From Cacajao melanocephalus (taxonomy: Eukaryota; Chordata; Mammalia; Primates; Pitheciidae), in the NCBI GenBank assembly GCA_963573385.1, contig CAUYLG010065543.1, positions 39,123 through 103,122 on the forward strand: DNA of 64,000 nt, in the 5' to 3' direction. Both the position numbers and the translations under genes were made by a program. The notes beneath the pieces were generated by a model, which saw only the letters and a program-made list of their open reading frames with translations, searched no databases and had not been told where the DNA came from. Below are positions 20,561-44,645 of this stretch, piece by piece; position 1 is the first letter of the stretch; each line of letters begins with the position of its first letter.

Positions 20561-20911
20561 CTGGAAACCAGAGGTGGGAGAACTTTCAGAAGGAACGAAT
20601 TGAACAGTCAGTGGCATAAAATGCACTGGGAGCTTTTTTCCCAAATGCAGGAGGTGCCTTATTACCAATAATGGAACCTCATTAGTAAGAATTTAATTTC
20701 GTTGAAATGGACAAAATTGGTCTTTTTTTATTGGTGTGTTTCCTAAATGTAGCTCTTTTTATATATATACATTGCCTTTGTATGTCATTTGCCTTATCAT
20801 GGAACCTCCTGCACTGTTTTAAGTCAGTGAATTCTGATTGATCACTAGCTTCTTACTGGTCATTCTGACTTACGTTAGCTTTAAAAAAATGAAATTATTT
20901 TTAACCCTTGA

Positions 20912-28068
<7,157 letters not shown>

Positions 28069-28256
28069 TAAATAATGAGTTTTTGTAACAAGATCTTTAA
28101 TCGGAAATTTGTAAACTTTATTTTGAATCAACTTATTCAAAGTACAGCAGCTAAACTTTGGCAAAAGTTACCACACCCTTCCTGTCTGAGCCCACAGCAA
28201 AAGCTGCCAAGTTATTTCTAAATGGCAGAGACCAGAGTTTCAATTACCACACAGAC

Positions 28257-28285
28257 TGTGTGTGTGTGTGTCTGTGTGTGTGTGT
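28257..28285. repeat. (TG)n microsatellite, one interruption
   Basis: About 14 TG units broken once by TC. Confidence 0.95.
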
Positions 28286-29835
28286 AGTCCCAAGCTGGAC
28301 TTAAAAAAAAAAAATCACAAAAACATTTCAGTTCTGAGCCCATTCGCTGGTACCTGGGTAAAATATGCTAAGCATTTAATCATTTCTAATGTGAAGTTTC
28401 TCTAATTCACCTCCTTCAAAGCTTGCCTGCTACAACATGAGACCACAGCCTGAGGGATCCAACATTTTTATGCTTGATGAAATCATTGGAACTAGAAACA
28501 AAATACAATCCACACAAGAGAGCTGTTTGCTCTGCTTAGGTCGGTGGCCGGTGTTCTAGACACTGGAGCAGCCGAATTCAAATCTCAGTGGGCAAATGCA
28601 GATTTGTTTATTTTGGATGATAATTATGGCAATAAGACACTTTCAGCTATGAATCGTGTTTTTGAAAACATGTATTGAGAGGAGGAGCATCACTTGCCAC
28701 TCACCTTCATTTCAGTAGCTTAGAGGCATGTTCCACCTAAGAGGCGGTCTTTTGCCTTGTGAGATCAAAACTCAGTTCACTTAAGTGAGATTGGATTATG
28801 TAAAGGTGCCTGGGTCGTAGCCTTTGACCGTGGTGTTGTCAGCTCATGTTTAACTGCACCAAATTTCCCAAAGGGCTCTCTGCTAATCTTGCAACTGAGG
28901 AGGCAGGCCCAGATCCCAAGTGTAGGATGTCCTGCAGTAGGTGGGCACCTCCTTACTTAACTACAGGTTTGTGGTAAATGATGCTTCAAGTAGCTGCTTA
29001 CCTTCCCTAAAAGGATTTTATTACTGACCAACCCACTTATGTCTAGTGGAAGCCAAAGAGCCCTCTGCTTTTGTCCTTCCTGGCCCACTGATGACCCTGG
29101 ATGTCTGCCCCAGCAGGAGAGAATCATGTCCTCAGAATAAAGGTGTTCTTCACCAATTCTTTCCCTGGAAAACAAGCTTAGCAGACCCAGTCCTCAAGCA
29201 GTATAAAGGCACTACTATAATGTATCCTTAAAATAACTGCCAGTTTAATTTTCACCTTGAACTGCTTAAGAACCAATCAAAAGTATTGCAGCTTTCTGTG
29301 ATCCCTAATAAATGATAGATAAATCATTCGTGAATGCGGTGAGGATTGTTTTAAAAGTCTAAAGCAAAATACAACTGTTTTGAATACTTTCAGAATGTCT
29401 CTGAGCCAGAGCTCAGAGTTCAGCTAATGTCAAAAGATCAGCTTCCTGATCTGACAACTGACCTAATGTTTGCTCTTAGGTTAAAATTCAGGCTTGGACA
29501 CCTGTTTCCCTCTGGCAGTTAAACAAGGGAGGGAAAAATGGACAAAGCAAGAGAGGTATCATTTCCTGTCTCAGCCAGAGAAAAATGTTATAGGAAATAA
29601 CCTAGCAGGAATGATGTAAAGCCAAGGAATCTGACACAGTTTCAGAACAGCTCACAAATTTAGTTTCTATCAAAATAAAGGAGGGAAAAATCTGGGATGC
29701 CCATTACGTAAAAACAAATATTATACTACTATTTTTCAGGGACAAGAAATAAGGGATACTACACCTTTTTTCTAGTCTCTCTTAAAAATCACAGGGATTA
29801 TTTTATCTTTCACTCTTAAGATTTTACAAGAATCT

Positions 29836-30122
29836 GGCTGGGCACAGTGGCTCACACCTGTAATCCCAGCACTCTTGGAGGCTGAGGCTAGAGATCACTC
29901 GTGTCCAGGAATTTAAGACCAGCCTGGGCAATGCAGCAAGACCCTGTCTCTACAAAAAATAAAAAGTTAGCCAGGTATGATAGCACATGCCTGTGGTCCC
30001 AGCTACTCAGGAGACAGGTGGGAGAATCACTTCAGCCCAGGAAGTCAAGGCTGCATTGAGCCGTGATTGCACCACTGCACCCAGACTGGGTAACAGTGAG
30101 ACCTTGTGTCAAAAAAAAAAAA
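29836..30122 (+). repeat. Alu (old), + strand
   Basis: Dimer starting ggctgggcacagtgg, with an A-rich tail ending near 30122. Confidence 0.93.
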
Positions 30123-30249
30123 TCAGAAGAAACTCACAGGGCTGAGAGTGCACATTTTACCCAAATAAGACAAGGCATTTGAGAATGTTTTGCTACTTCT
30201 CGGTAAAATCACAATAAGGGATTCTAACATGCTTAGAATAGAAGAGTGA

Positions 30250-30385
30250 AGATACCTGGACTTCAGAGTCCAGCAGCTCCAAGTTTGAATTTCACCTGGG
30301 GCACTGACCTTAGCTATATGACCTTAAGTATGGATGCAGTTCCTCTTGGTTTCCGTTTCTTTGTCTGTTAAGTGAGTATAAGAAT
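30250..30385 (+). repeat. MIR-like SINE
   Basis: In order: cttcagagtccagcagctcc, 'gcactgaccttagctatatg', 'accttaagta' and 'tttctttgtctgttaagtg', the sense MIR order, well diverged. It stops where the MER2 begins. Confidence 0.55.
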
Positions 30386-30558
30386 ACAAGTTGAGCATTC
30401 CTCATCTGAAAATTCAAAATCTAAAAAGCTCAAAAATTCTGAACTTTCTGAGCACTAACGTCACAAGATTTCACACCTGACCTCATGTTACAGGTCATAG
30501 TCAAAATGCAGTCAAAACTTTGTTTCATGCACAAAATTATTTTAAAATTGTATAAAAT
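30386..30558 (+). mobile_element. MER2 DNA transposon remnant, left part
   Basis: Begins with the MER2-type terminal sequence gttgagcattcctcatctg and runs up to the Alu at 30559. MER2 is a non-autonomous Tigger-related element. No transposase is encoded. Confidence 0.8.
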
Positions 30559-30840
30559 GGCCAGGTGTGGTGGCTCACACCTATAATCCCAGCACTTTGG
30601 GAGGTCGAGGCAGGCGCATCACGAGGTCAGAAAATCAAGATCATCCTGGCCAACATGGTGAAACCCCATCTCTACTAAAATACAAAAAATTAGCCAAGCA
30701 TGGTAGTGCACACCTATAGTCCCAGCTGCTCTGGAGACTGAGGCAGGGGGATTGCTTTAACCCAGGAGGCAGAGGTTGCAGTAAGCTGAGATCACTGCAC
30801 TCCAGCCTGGCAACAGAGCAAGACTCCGTCTCAAAAAAAA
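30559..30840 (+). repeat. Alu inserted in MER2, + strand
   Basis: Dimer with a perfect 15-bp target-site duplication (30544-30558 and 30841-30855). MER2 sequence resumes on its right side. Confidence 0.96.
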
Positions 30841-30855
30841 AAAATTGTATAAAAT

Positions 30856-31036
30856 TACCTTCAGGCTGTGTGTTTAAGGTGTATGTGAAACATAAGCCAC
30901 TTTCATATTTAGACTTAGGTCCTATCCCCAAGATATATCATTATGTATATGCAAATATTTCAAAATTTAAAACAAAATCTGAAATCCAAAACACCTCTGG
31001 TCCCAAGCATTTTGGATAAGGCGTACTCAACCTCTA
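30856..31036 (+). mobile_element. MER2 DNA transposon remnant, right part
   Basis: Continues MER2 (ccttcaggctgtgtgttta, 'gatatatcattatgtatatg') and ends in the inverted terminal sequence 'cattttggataaggcgtactcaac', which pairs with the left end near 30388. Confidence 0.82.
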
Positions 31037-31817
31037 CCTGCCTGTAGAGCTGACATGCGGATTAAATAAAATAACTTATGTATAGTGTCTAGCAAAGTAT
31101 CAGGTACATAGTTGGCATTCTAAATGTTAGTCTTCTTGTACTATGGTTGGTGAATACATTTAGTATATCCTCATCTGATAAAGTTAGGCATAGTTGGCTT
31201 TCAGATCAAAACACAGTTGTCAAAAAAGAAAGACAAGTCATTTTGTCATATCTATTTCTTTTCATTAAATAGTCTCAATTTATTGAATAAGATCTACAAG
31301 AGTTTGCCCTTGAATTTTTTAGAATCTTTAAAAGGTGCTATGTCTTTGCTATTAATTGCACATCAGCAGTAAACAGATCACGATCACACTTTTAGCTTTG
31401 TGAACAGGCTCACGTGATGCCACCTTTATTTCCAGTTGATGACCCTCATTCGTGTTCTCATGACATTTAATAATTTTCTCATAAATACATATTTAGGCAT
31501 TCCAAAAAAAAAGTGTTGAGGAAACCAAGGTTGTCACAGAAGTAGAAAGCTATTTCAGAAATTGCAGTAATGATTTGTTATCCCAGCTGTATCATCTATA
31601 GCCAAGGGATTTGGAATTTCTGATGTTTAATGTTGATTTTTCTCTTTGGAGTTAGTGTATATTTACCTTATTTTTTAAGGTGCATCTACTGAAGTGTATA
31701 TTATTAGCACTGTTAGTGTTTCGTTAACACTCAGAAAAATGTTTTTGAGTCTCTTTAATATAATCATTGTAAATAGACTTTTTGTTTGTTTTTCTGTTCA
31801 TTCAATCTGCTACCCAG

Positions 31818-31826
31818 GAACTTCAG
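31818..31826 (+). CDS. FRY: Candidate 9-nt microexon of FRY (adds Glu-Leu-Gln)
   Basis: GAACTTCAG lies between a consensus acceptor (tctgctacccag, with a pyrimidine tract at 31779-31803) and a near-consensus donor (CAG|gtaaga). Its flanking exons end and begin in phase 0, so inclusion adds three residues (ELQ) between ELEDGE and GESMDN without disturbing the frame. One TGC lies 8 nt before the acceptor AG's end. Not part of the constitutive mRNA as I know it. Prediction from sequence only. Confidence 0.5.
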
Positions 31827-32186
31827 GTAAGATGATGCTATTTTTAATTCAGATATGCTAGTAGATGTTTTGCATCTTTGCAGATTTATAACAACATAAT
31901 TGCTTTTTTCCTCCCTTCCAGAATATATATGCTTATTTGCGTGCATATTTCCATTTAGATGTGTGATATAAAAGGTATTTTTCTTGGCTGCTCTAGTATG
32001 GAAATGTTTTCTAAAATGTAAATACATTTTTGAAACCTTTATATGCCTAGTTCTGAAAGTTGCATGATTATGTCTCTTGAGAGAAATGGAGCTTTCAAAT
32101 CTGATCTATGGAAATCCTATCATTTCTTATTAAGTGGTTGCACAACTGGATGGGTTTTATTGTTAGATTCTTGTATTAGAACTGAA

Positions 32187-32480
32187 ATCGCTGGATGCAT
32201 TGGCTCACACCTATAATCCCAACATTTTCAGAGCTCGAGGTGGGCTGATCACTTGAGGCCAAGAGTTCAAGACCAGCCTAGCCCACATGGTGAAACACTG
32301 TCTCTACTAAAAATACAAAAATTAGCCATGGCTGATGGTGCACTCCTGTAATTCCAGCTACTCAGGAGGCTGAGGCAGGAGAATCCCTTGAACCCAAGAG
32401 GCAAAGGTTGCAGTTGAGCCAAGATCGCGCCACTGCCCTCCAACCTGGGCAACAGAGCAAGACTCGGTCTCAAAAAAAAG
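32187..32480 (+). repeat. Alu, + strand
   Basis: Dimer from 'gctggatgcattggctcac' to 'ctcggtctcaaaaaaaagag', with several substitutions. Confidence 0.92.
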
Positions 32481-34402
32481 AGTAAAATGAACAATGTGCA
32501 TCTAACTATATACCATATATACTTTCAGTTGAATCCTTTTTTTCCCCCCCAGGAATTAAAGGGTATCTCTATCTCTGTGTAGTGACTAGATAACTTTTCA
32601 TCCAAACCCAGACCCTATTCAAAGTAAAAGGGTATACTAATATTATTTATGCCCAAACAACAGGCATTAAAACTGGATCATCCTGGACAAATTGACCTAT
32701 GATCAGTCTCTGTCTACATATATCAGACTTACTTTAAGTAGAACATTTGGGGGAATATATTTTGACCACAGTGCACCCCGGTTTCTTCAACAATAATCCT
32801 TGTTTGACAAAGTTCCAATATGAAAAAATGTTTCAAAAAATATTATTTCTTAACATTTCTAGAATGTTTAATCATTAATACTTTCCCATCTCAGTATAAA
32901 TACTGAGTGGTTTTTAAGTTTAATAACTGACATATACAGAGTGTTCATCTGGATTAGCCATCCTCTGCATTTTCTCACATATAGAAAATTGTTTTGACTT
33001 TTTACTTTGTATTTAACGTAAAATACAAATCTGACATTTGGGGGAGAGGAAGGATGGAGGGTGGCTGTCCCACTGGGGCCATGCTGAGAAAGCCTGGTTG
33101 ACTTTTAATTACTGTGGACTTTAACGGGCCAGACTACAACACTGTTCCATCTCAACCTCTCAGCCACCACTAGGGAAACCGTTTCAACACTCTTACCTCT
33201 AATGGAGATATTGCATCTGCCAGCAAGACAGCCAAACCTTATTCCTACAAGAACAGCTTTCCCTGCCTCCCCATTTTCACACCTGATTGGTTCAGGTCTT
33301 CACCAGAGCTACCGCCAAACCAGCAGTAGCAGCAACCTGTGCCTGGTGTAGCGTTCTCCCACATGGATGTCTGTATTCCTCTGCAAGCTCATGGTTCTGT
33401 CTCAGGTACAGCGTGGGAGACCTCCAGAATTGCTACCTAAGATAGTTCATCCAGCCCTTCCAGTCATTTGGTACAAGAGAGTCACTTTTGTGAATTGTGT
33501 TTATTTTTCCCTATAATTTTCACGTTCTTCTCTTTTTACTCTGTATAGTTAGTATTCTGATTTTTATTTATTTTTTTCCTTTCTTTACACATTGAATTTT
33601 CCTTTTCTTCCTGGAACTTTTGCCTCTTTCATGTATTTTTTATTTTCTCACTGCAGTGGCTATTTTTAAAATCCCAGTGCAACAGTTAGCCATTTTCCAC
33701 CAGAAAAAAAGAAAAAATATGTGATGGTAATTTATCACACCAGATACTGGATATTAGAAACAATATTCTGAGTCTCTACTCTCTTTTATAATCATACAGC
33801 CCTAAGAACAATCATGAATATCATATGTGAGGATGAATAATGATAATTTGTATATCTTATCCAGATTGTGCTAAGGATTATACCTGTTGCCTTCTACCAT
33901 GAATAGCCCAAGCAGACTTTGGAAAAGCTATGCCTCCGTTATATGACAGATCTGTGAGAATGGCAAGCTCGTTTCACTAGGAGACAGACACAATGGACCC
34001 TTAAAACAGGAAAATTAATAAATGATATTGCTCATAAGTTTAACAGTAATTTGCATCTCTCATATTATGCTGTTCACTGAGCTCTCATTAGAAAAAATTG
34101 TTTTATTTTATTTCAATTAACCATCAGGCAGTGTTTCAAATTACCAGTAAATGAAAAGATACTGTACTAGATTTTGTCAGATCATTTTTTTACCTTAAAT
34201 TTTGCTTATTAGTCAGCTGAGTAATATTTCTCTTCCTTTATTCCTATCTTAACAAAGAAAAATAAAACCCAAATCCATTTCTAGAAAAAAAAAAGTCAAA
34301 TACACTTACTTAATAACTGATGGTTTGTAGAAGAAGTCTGAATGCAACTAAAAGCTTTCTTTAACACTTAAATGGTCACTTAAGCTACTTCTCAGTAATT
34401 CA

Positions 34403-34732
<330 letters not shown>

Positions 34733-35350
34733 TTAAAGATGAGCCTAAAGCAAAAGTTAAGGTGTGGCTGCTCTGGCCTCTGCATAGTGCATGCTCTATC
34801 AGACTTGGCCCAGCTGCTCTGATAGTCTTTAACTCTGCATTGTATCTGTGAAAACCGCTGTGGCAGAGACAGGCTGGAATGTTTATCTAATGCTCTTCCA
34901 CTAAATACTCAAAGGATTCTGGAATGTGCTACAAGCATAGCCCCTACTTTTTTCTCCTTCTGAAAACTATACTAAACAGGGGCGACCTCAGGACAGTGGG
35001 GTTGACACCTATTTGAAGTTTTCATACTAACGATCTCTTTCTTACAGATTTTTGAAAGCACGTGTCATTGGTAGGGTTTACCAAAATCTACGTTTAACAA
35101 AATGTAATAATTACCCACCATGCCAAAGAAAAGTATGTGACCACTTCTATCTATGACTTCACCTGCATTTACATGAAAATAGTGTGATTTTACTACTTTT
35201 CACATTGGGTAAACAAAAATTTTGATACCAAAATAGATGAGGGCCTAAGAGTTGATCATGACAATATTTGTTCCTAAACTATGACTAATTGAAAGTGTGA
35301 ACGTGTGAGTGCAAGAGGATTTTGGCATAAAAAACCGGCTGATGGTGTGA

Positions 35351-36225
<875 letters not shown>

Positions 36226-37464
36226 TAACAATGATGATTTGTAGTATCCTTTAAAAAAAAAAAAAGCACTTCCAATTTTCTGAGAATTCTTAAGGGGTCT
36301 CAAGTAGAGAGACTATCATTTTATTAGTCTCTTTTTTAAAATAATAGAAGTTTGTGCACCTAAGTCTATGTTTTGAAGTTGTTTTACCCCCACAAACTTG
36401 AGCAGCCATCTTCTTCTTGGCTGAAAGACTTGATTTGAGGTCTTTTTAAAATGAGACATTTTGCATAAACACTGCTGGTGGATGGCAAAACCAGTGGTGT
36501 ATGTCTGAGATCGCTGTGATTGGGAAACTGCTGATCTTTGTCATGACTTTTATAAAACAATATGCTAAGTGAGGTGTGGGTGTATGCACGTATTTGGGGA
36601 AATTTTTTCCTATGTAAGAAACAATTATACAATTTGTACATTGATTCAGTACTTGCCTTCTGGCATACTGTCAGAATTTTTAATGTCTATCACAGTCTTA
36701 TGCCAGATTCGCACAAAATTCTTCTCACCAGACTCTTGTGAGGAGAAAATAATAATGGATGTAATTTTCTTAATTAAAAAAAAATCTAACAGCATGTATT
36801 TCATTTAAAGTTTATTTTATTAAAATGTCCTGAAAACCATCCACTTGCATGCTATGCCCACATCTATGCCCATCAGTATAGAATTGTATTTACTTATAGT
36901 AGAAATACCAAAATAATCTATTGCTATTAGGATAGTTGAGCACTCTTTATCCTGAGTTTGGTTATTGTTGTGCAAGTTCAAAAGAAAAAATAAAATTGAA
37001 AAAAATGTTACAAAAGTTATTCCTTCTGACACTTCTAATGGAAAAATATAATATTGGCTATTCTGTATTCTCTGATAGTGTAGTAAAAATAGATCAGAAA
37101 TCTAGGAAAATCAATGTGCTTTAAACCACGGGCAATCACCGAATTGCAAATACCTAAAAATATTGAAGCTTAAAATAGTAATTATTTCCAAGATTGCCTC
37201 ATTGCAAAGCTACTACAATCAGGATTCTTGGAATTAGCAGAGTTCTTTTTTAGCCAAATATAAAAAAAAGCCCAGAAAGAAAAGTTGTCTAAGTTAAAAT
37301 CCTAAGATTATGAAATTAAATTTCATAGAAAAAACATCACAAGAGATATGTGAAGTTATTAGCATTTGATATTTCTCATTGTTAATATGGTCATTTACTC
37401 AATTTTTCTATTTTGAATGCTGAAAATATATGGATTTCTCATAGAAAGTACTCATAAAAAGGGG

Positions 37465-37755
37465 TAGCCGGGCACGGTGGCTCATGCCTGTAATCCCAGC
37501 ACTTTGGGAGGCCAAGGTAGGTGGATCATGAGGTCAGGAGTTCAAGCCAAGATGGTAAAACCCCATCTCTACTGAAAACACAAACAATTAGCTGGGCATG
37601 GTGGCAGGTGCCTGTAATCCCAGCTACTGGGGAGGCTGAGGCAGAGAACTGCTTGAACCTGGGAGGCGGAGGTTGCAGTGAGCAGACAGCACACCACTGC
37701 ACTCCAGCCTGGGCAACAGATACAGACTCTGTCTCTAAAAAAAAAAAAAAAAAAG
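37465..37755 (+). repeat. Alu, + strand
   Basis: Dimer starting agccgggcacggtgg and ending in a run of about 18 A. A short gap in the left arm (caagaccagcctggcc is missing). Confidence 0.95.
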
Positions 37756-38784
37756 TACTACCTAAGTAATAGATCTGTCCTACCAAGAAAATGTAAACTC
37801 CCATTTCTGAAGAGCTATCCCTTCAGAATGCAGTTTCTCATATGAGCTGCATTTCTACAATGTTTGATATATCTATGATATTAGAGAAAATAAAATGTAT
37901 TTTAATAAGAACTCATCCCTTCTCTAATGGATTAAGTATATGTATGCTAATAACCTAGACCAAGCACCAGCAGCCAGCCCTGTTGGCAGCACTGTACTTT
38001 GAAAAAGCAGAAAAAAGCAGATATGCATAAACATCTCAAACTCAGTTTTTACCAGCAATTCCTCCACAGACATGAGATATCTTATTTCCTTAATATATTT
38101 TTACCATTCCTGGTAATTTTCCCTATAATTCTAGAGTCAAAGTATAATATGTATATTATATATATATTTACACACTGAATGAGTGGACAGATGTAACTCG
38201 TGATAAGGCTCTAATTCATAGACACTTCTATTTTGCCTTGCTTTTGTTTTTGTTTTAAGAAAATGACTCACTGTAACATGTGCATATTTCTTCCTCTCCC
38301 TTCTGATCTGTAATCCAGTTGCCTTCCTTCCTCTTCTGAAGAACAATCAGTCCTCCTTTTCCCCCTGGCCCAGGCCCAAACCTAGCCTCTTTTTCCATTT
38401 TACTTGCATGTCTCTTTCCTGCCTCTCACTGATCCTGGTTCTGCCTACCCTAGAGCCCTTTCATTGTCCTGCTCATTCCACATTTTGTAGTCAGGTAAGA
38501 GCAGATACTCATATCTGTTATTTTCAAGGGGTATTCTCGAGGGTAAAGCATACATGCAAATGGATCTTAGAGGATCCCCTATGTGGAAAGGCCGAGCAAC
38601 CCAGCAGGCTCAGGGAAGGACTCTGGATCACTTGTGCACACCACAGGTATCCTGGGCATCTACTGTGCCAGGCCCTGATGATTCCTCATTCCATTGGGAA
38701 AGGGGTTCTATATCAGAGAATTAACTCTGGATAGGCTTGCTTTAGAAGGCTGGGTTTGGACATGGAAGGAGTTCTGAATCCAAA

Positions 38785-38935
38785 GGCAGTGTTTCTTGTC
38801 TTAGCTCCAACACTGACTATGGACCTGATATTAGACAAGTCCCTTTCCTACGTGGAGCACTGTTTCCTCATCTGCAAAATGTGGAGGTTGGATTGGAGGT
38901 CTTGATGGTCTTTTCCAAGTTTACCATTCATACCC
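38785..38935 (+). repeat. MIR-like SINE
   Basis: Sense MIR cues: 'ttagctccaacactgactat', 'cctgatattagacaagtccc', 'ctgtttcctcatctgcaaaa'. Confidence 0.5.
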
Positions 38936-39137
38936 TATAAGCATGGGCCAGGTATGAAAATCTGTTGAGAGCCCCTGTGGGGACTGTTATGGAAGAGATT
39001 GAAAAGAAGATAAAGAATTAACAGTACTTCAGAGAATTCCTGAGTCTAGCCTAGAAATGGACTATACTGTAGCTAGAAAACAAATGCCCCCATTTCTATC
39101 ACCATCAGCATTTCATTCTCTCTTATTTGTTTCGTAG

Positions 39138-41173
<2,036 letters not shown>

Positions 41174-41260
41174 TGACTTTAAGGAGAGGTTGCTCTTTTG
41201 TTCTGGGGTTATACTACTGTATTTTCTCCCCACATAGTCCTAAATTTCCTCTTTATCCAG

Positions 41261-41351
41261 TGCTAGGGATGATGAAGACTGGAAGCTACGAAGATGAGGT
41301 TGTAGGGGAAGATTTGTTGATGTGGAAACATGGTTACCAGTATTGTAGTTT
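41261..41351 (+). repeat. Duplicated island A, copy 1
   Basis: About 91 bp (tgctagggatgatgaagact ... gttaccagtattgtagttt) repeated at 42224-42314 with about six mismatches. Not recognised as any interspersed repeat. Flanks are unrelated. Confidence 0.85.
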
Positions 41352-41765
41352 AAAATTTCTTCTATTCACCCTTAATCTCGTCATCCTTCTCAACATGATA
41401 TTGATGATTTAGGCTGCCATGAATTACCTTTCACCCCTGCCTTTCTGGCTGTTTTTAATATCACCAGTCCTCAGCAGCCATGACATAGGACCATTAAGAG
41501 GAATCTTCTGCCAAGCCTATCCTCCATCCCACCCCCCTTTACCGCTCTTTTGTTTTCATTATTTTATCTTTCCTTTCCTCGTGTTTTCTCCTTTTCCCAC
41601 TCTGCAAATTCCTTACCATGCTAGCCATAGCTGTGAGCACTTGCTTACTCCATTTAGTTGCTTTTGAACAAGTAGAGGCATTCTTGCTGTTGTAGCAGGT
41701 TCCTGTGCACTGCAGATTTCGTTTTATGAAATGGGAAAATGCCTCCTACTTGGTAGATCTTAAGT

Positions 41766-41793
41766 ATCAGGCCAGTCTAACAACTGCCTCTCT
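41766..41793 (+). repeat. Duplicated island B, copy 1
   Basis: 28 bp beginning atcaggccagtctaacaact, repeated at 42947-42974 with a single mismatch. Confidence 0.85.
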
Positions 41794-42223
41794 GGTGTGA
41801 ACCACGGCCCCACCGTCCACGGTGTCTTTGTGCAAACTGTAGTCAATGTCCCTGCCTCTAGAGGGGTGCAGTACCACACTTGGCCAGCAGGGTGCCGGTG
41901 AAATTTCAACCCCACTTCCGATCCCTCAGCAGACACCTAGCATCTTGCACACACAACTCTCTGGGGCAGTCTTATGTGTGGACATCTTAAATCTTGCTTG
42001 TTACCTCACAGCACACTTACAATGACTGCTTCCTATTAACTCCTCTATGCATCTTTCTGTAAACTTTTATCCTCCAAATTTCATCAAATAATTGGCAGGT
42101 GCAGGAGGCAGCAAAATAGAGAAACATGCCTTGCTGTGAAGAAACACCAGAGCTCTTTGAAGGTCATCACAGTTAACTAGACTTCTGTCTGAGCTTGAGA
42201 CAGATATTGACTGAAAATGGCAA

Positions 42224-42314
42224 TGCTGGGGATAATGAAGACTGGAAGCTATGAAGATGAGGTTGTAGGGGAAGATTTGTTGATGTGGAAACATGCTTAC
42301 CAATATTATAGTTT
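42224..42314 (+). repeat. Duplicated island A, copy 2
   Basis: Second copy of the 91-bp island at 41261, 963 bp downstream and in the same orientation. Confidence 0.85.
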
Positions 42315-42385
42315 TAAGAGAAAGCTGGTTTAAAAAAAAAATCTAGAGTAGTATTCCTTTTTATAAAATGCCTAGAAAATAATGA

Positions 42386-42974
<589 letters not shown>

Positions 42975-43514
42975 AAGATTACTTATTATTCTGTTATTCT
43001 AGTGAGCAGAGGGTTAGGCAAAACTGAAATAATGTACCTTAAATAATTTCAAATTCAGGACGGCATATTTTCAGTTAACATAAAAGTGAACTCTGCTTTT
43101 GAGCCTGGGGGCCCTTCTTACAATCCATTTATTGGAGAATTATATACCAGTAGTGCAGATAACTACTTGGACTAGCTCACTGGGTGTCTTATTGTGGTAT
43201 TCTTTCAACTTTTTCAATTTACTCTAAGTGAAAACTTAGCAACTTGAACGGGCAAATTAATGTCATGTCTGAGATTAACTTGGGGCTGGAGGAGATGTTA
43301 GGCTTAAGACAGAAAACAATTGGCTGCTAAAAGATAAGAATTCTAGAAATACTTTAAACATTAAGCCAGATTGAAATTTTAAAGCAAACTACCAGAAAGT
43401 TACTATTTGAGGTAAGTTTAGTGTTAAAGATTGAGAGGCAAAGCAACTTTCTGATGAGGTGTCTCAACTGAGACACCTATAACTATTAGTTACAGTTTTC
43501 TAAAAGCTATTTTT

Positions 43515-43819
<305 letters not shown>

Positions 43820-44494
43820 TAAAGAATGATTAATAATACATAAGTTTGGCTGTTATGGTCATTTTTATTAGAGTTATTGGACAATTCATGCTTAATTAGA
43901 CAGTCCTGAACAATATTTTCCCTCTGCCTGGAATGGTCATCTCCTCTTGTCCCTGCACTTTCAGTTACATTCACCGCCCTGATTGGGTATCACTTCAGTG
44001 AGCAAAGCCTTCTGTTACATCTTAGTCCCTTCCCCTGACATCTCGGGATTTTGTACTTGCATCCGTTACACTTGTCACTCTGTATGATAATTACATGTTT
44101 AGGTGTCTGTCTCCCATGAAGAGGGCAGGTAAACAGTGCCTTGCTCACCTTGATTTCTGACAGTTTCTGACATGTACTAGGTACTCAGTAGATGTAGGAA
44201 GAATACATGGAAACCTTAAACACACAGCTTCTGACTTCATGCCAATAGACCAGCAGGTTCATTACCAAGACTGACAGGTCAGCCATGGCCCACAGCTGAA
44301 GTCACCACTCAGCCTGACTTCCTCTCCCATGTACCCAGGTATGCGGGTAGTATGAGGAAGGCAGAAGGGAGGCCCTGTCTCCACCCTCTATCTGCCTGGC
44401 ACCTGGCAATCTACCAGTTGAGATGCTGGTGAGGCATAAAGGGAAAAGAGTTGTATGGGATGGTGATTTCCAGGTGGAAAAGAGTACAGTGAAG

Positions 44495-44645
44495 TCAGAC
44501 TAGCCTTTGACGTTAAACCTACCAATACGTTCAAATCCCAGTTCTGGCCACTTACTGGCCTGCTAGGCCTACAGACAGTCCTTAAGTTCTCCAGGTTTCA
44601 TTGTCCCCCATCATACAATGAAAGTGAAAACAGTGTCTATGAGTT
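44495..44645 (+). repeat. MIR-like SINE
   Basis: Sense MIR order: 'caaatcccagttctggccac', ttactggcctgctaggcct, 'cttaagttctccaggtttca'. Confidence 0.55.
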
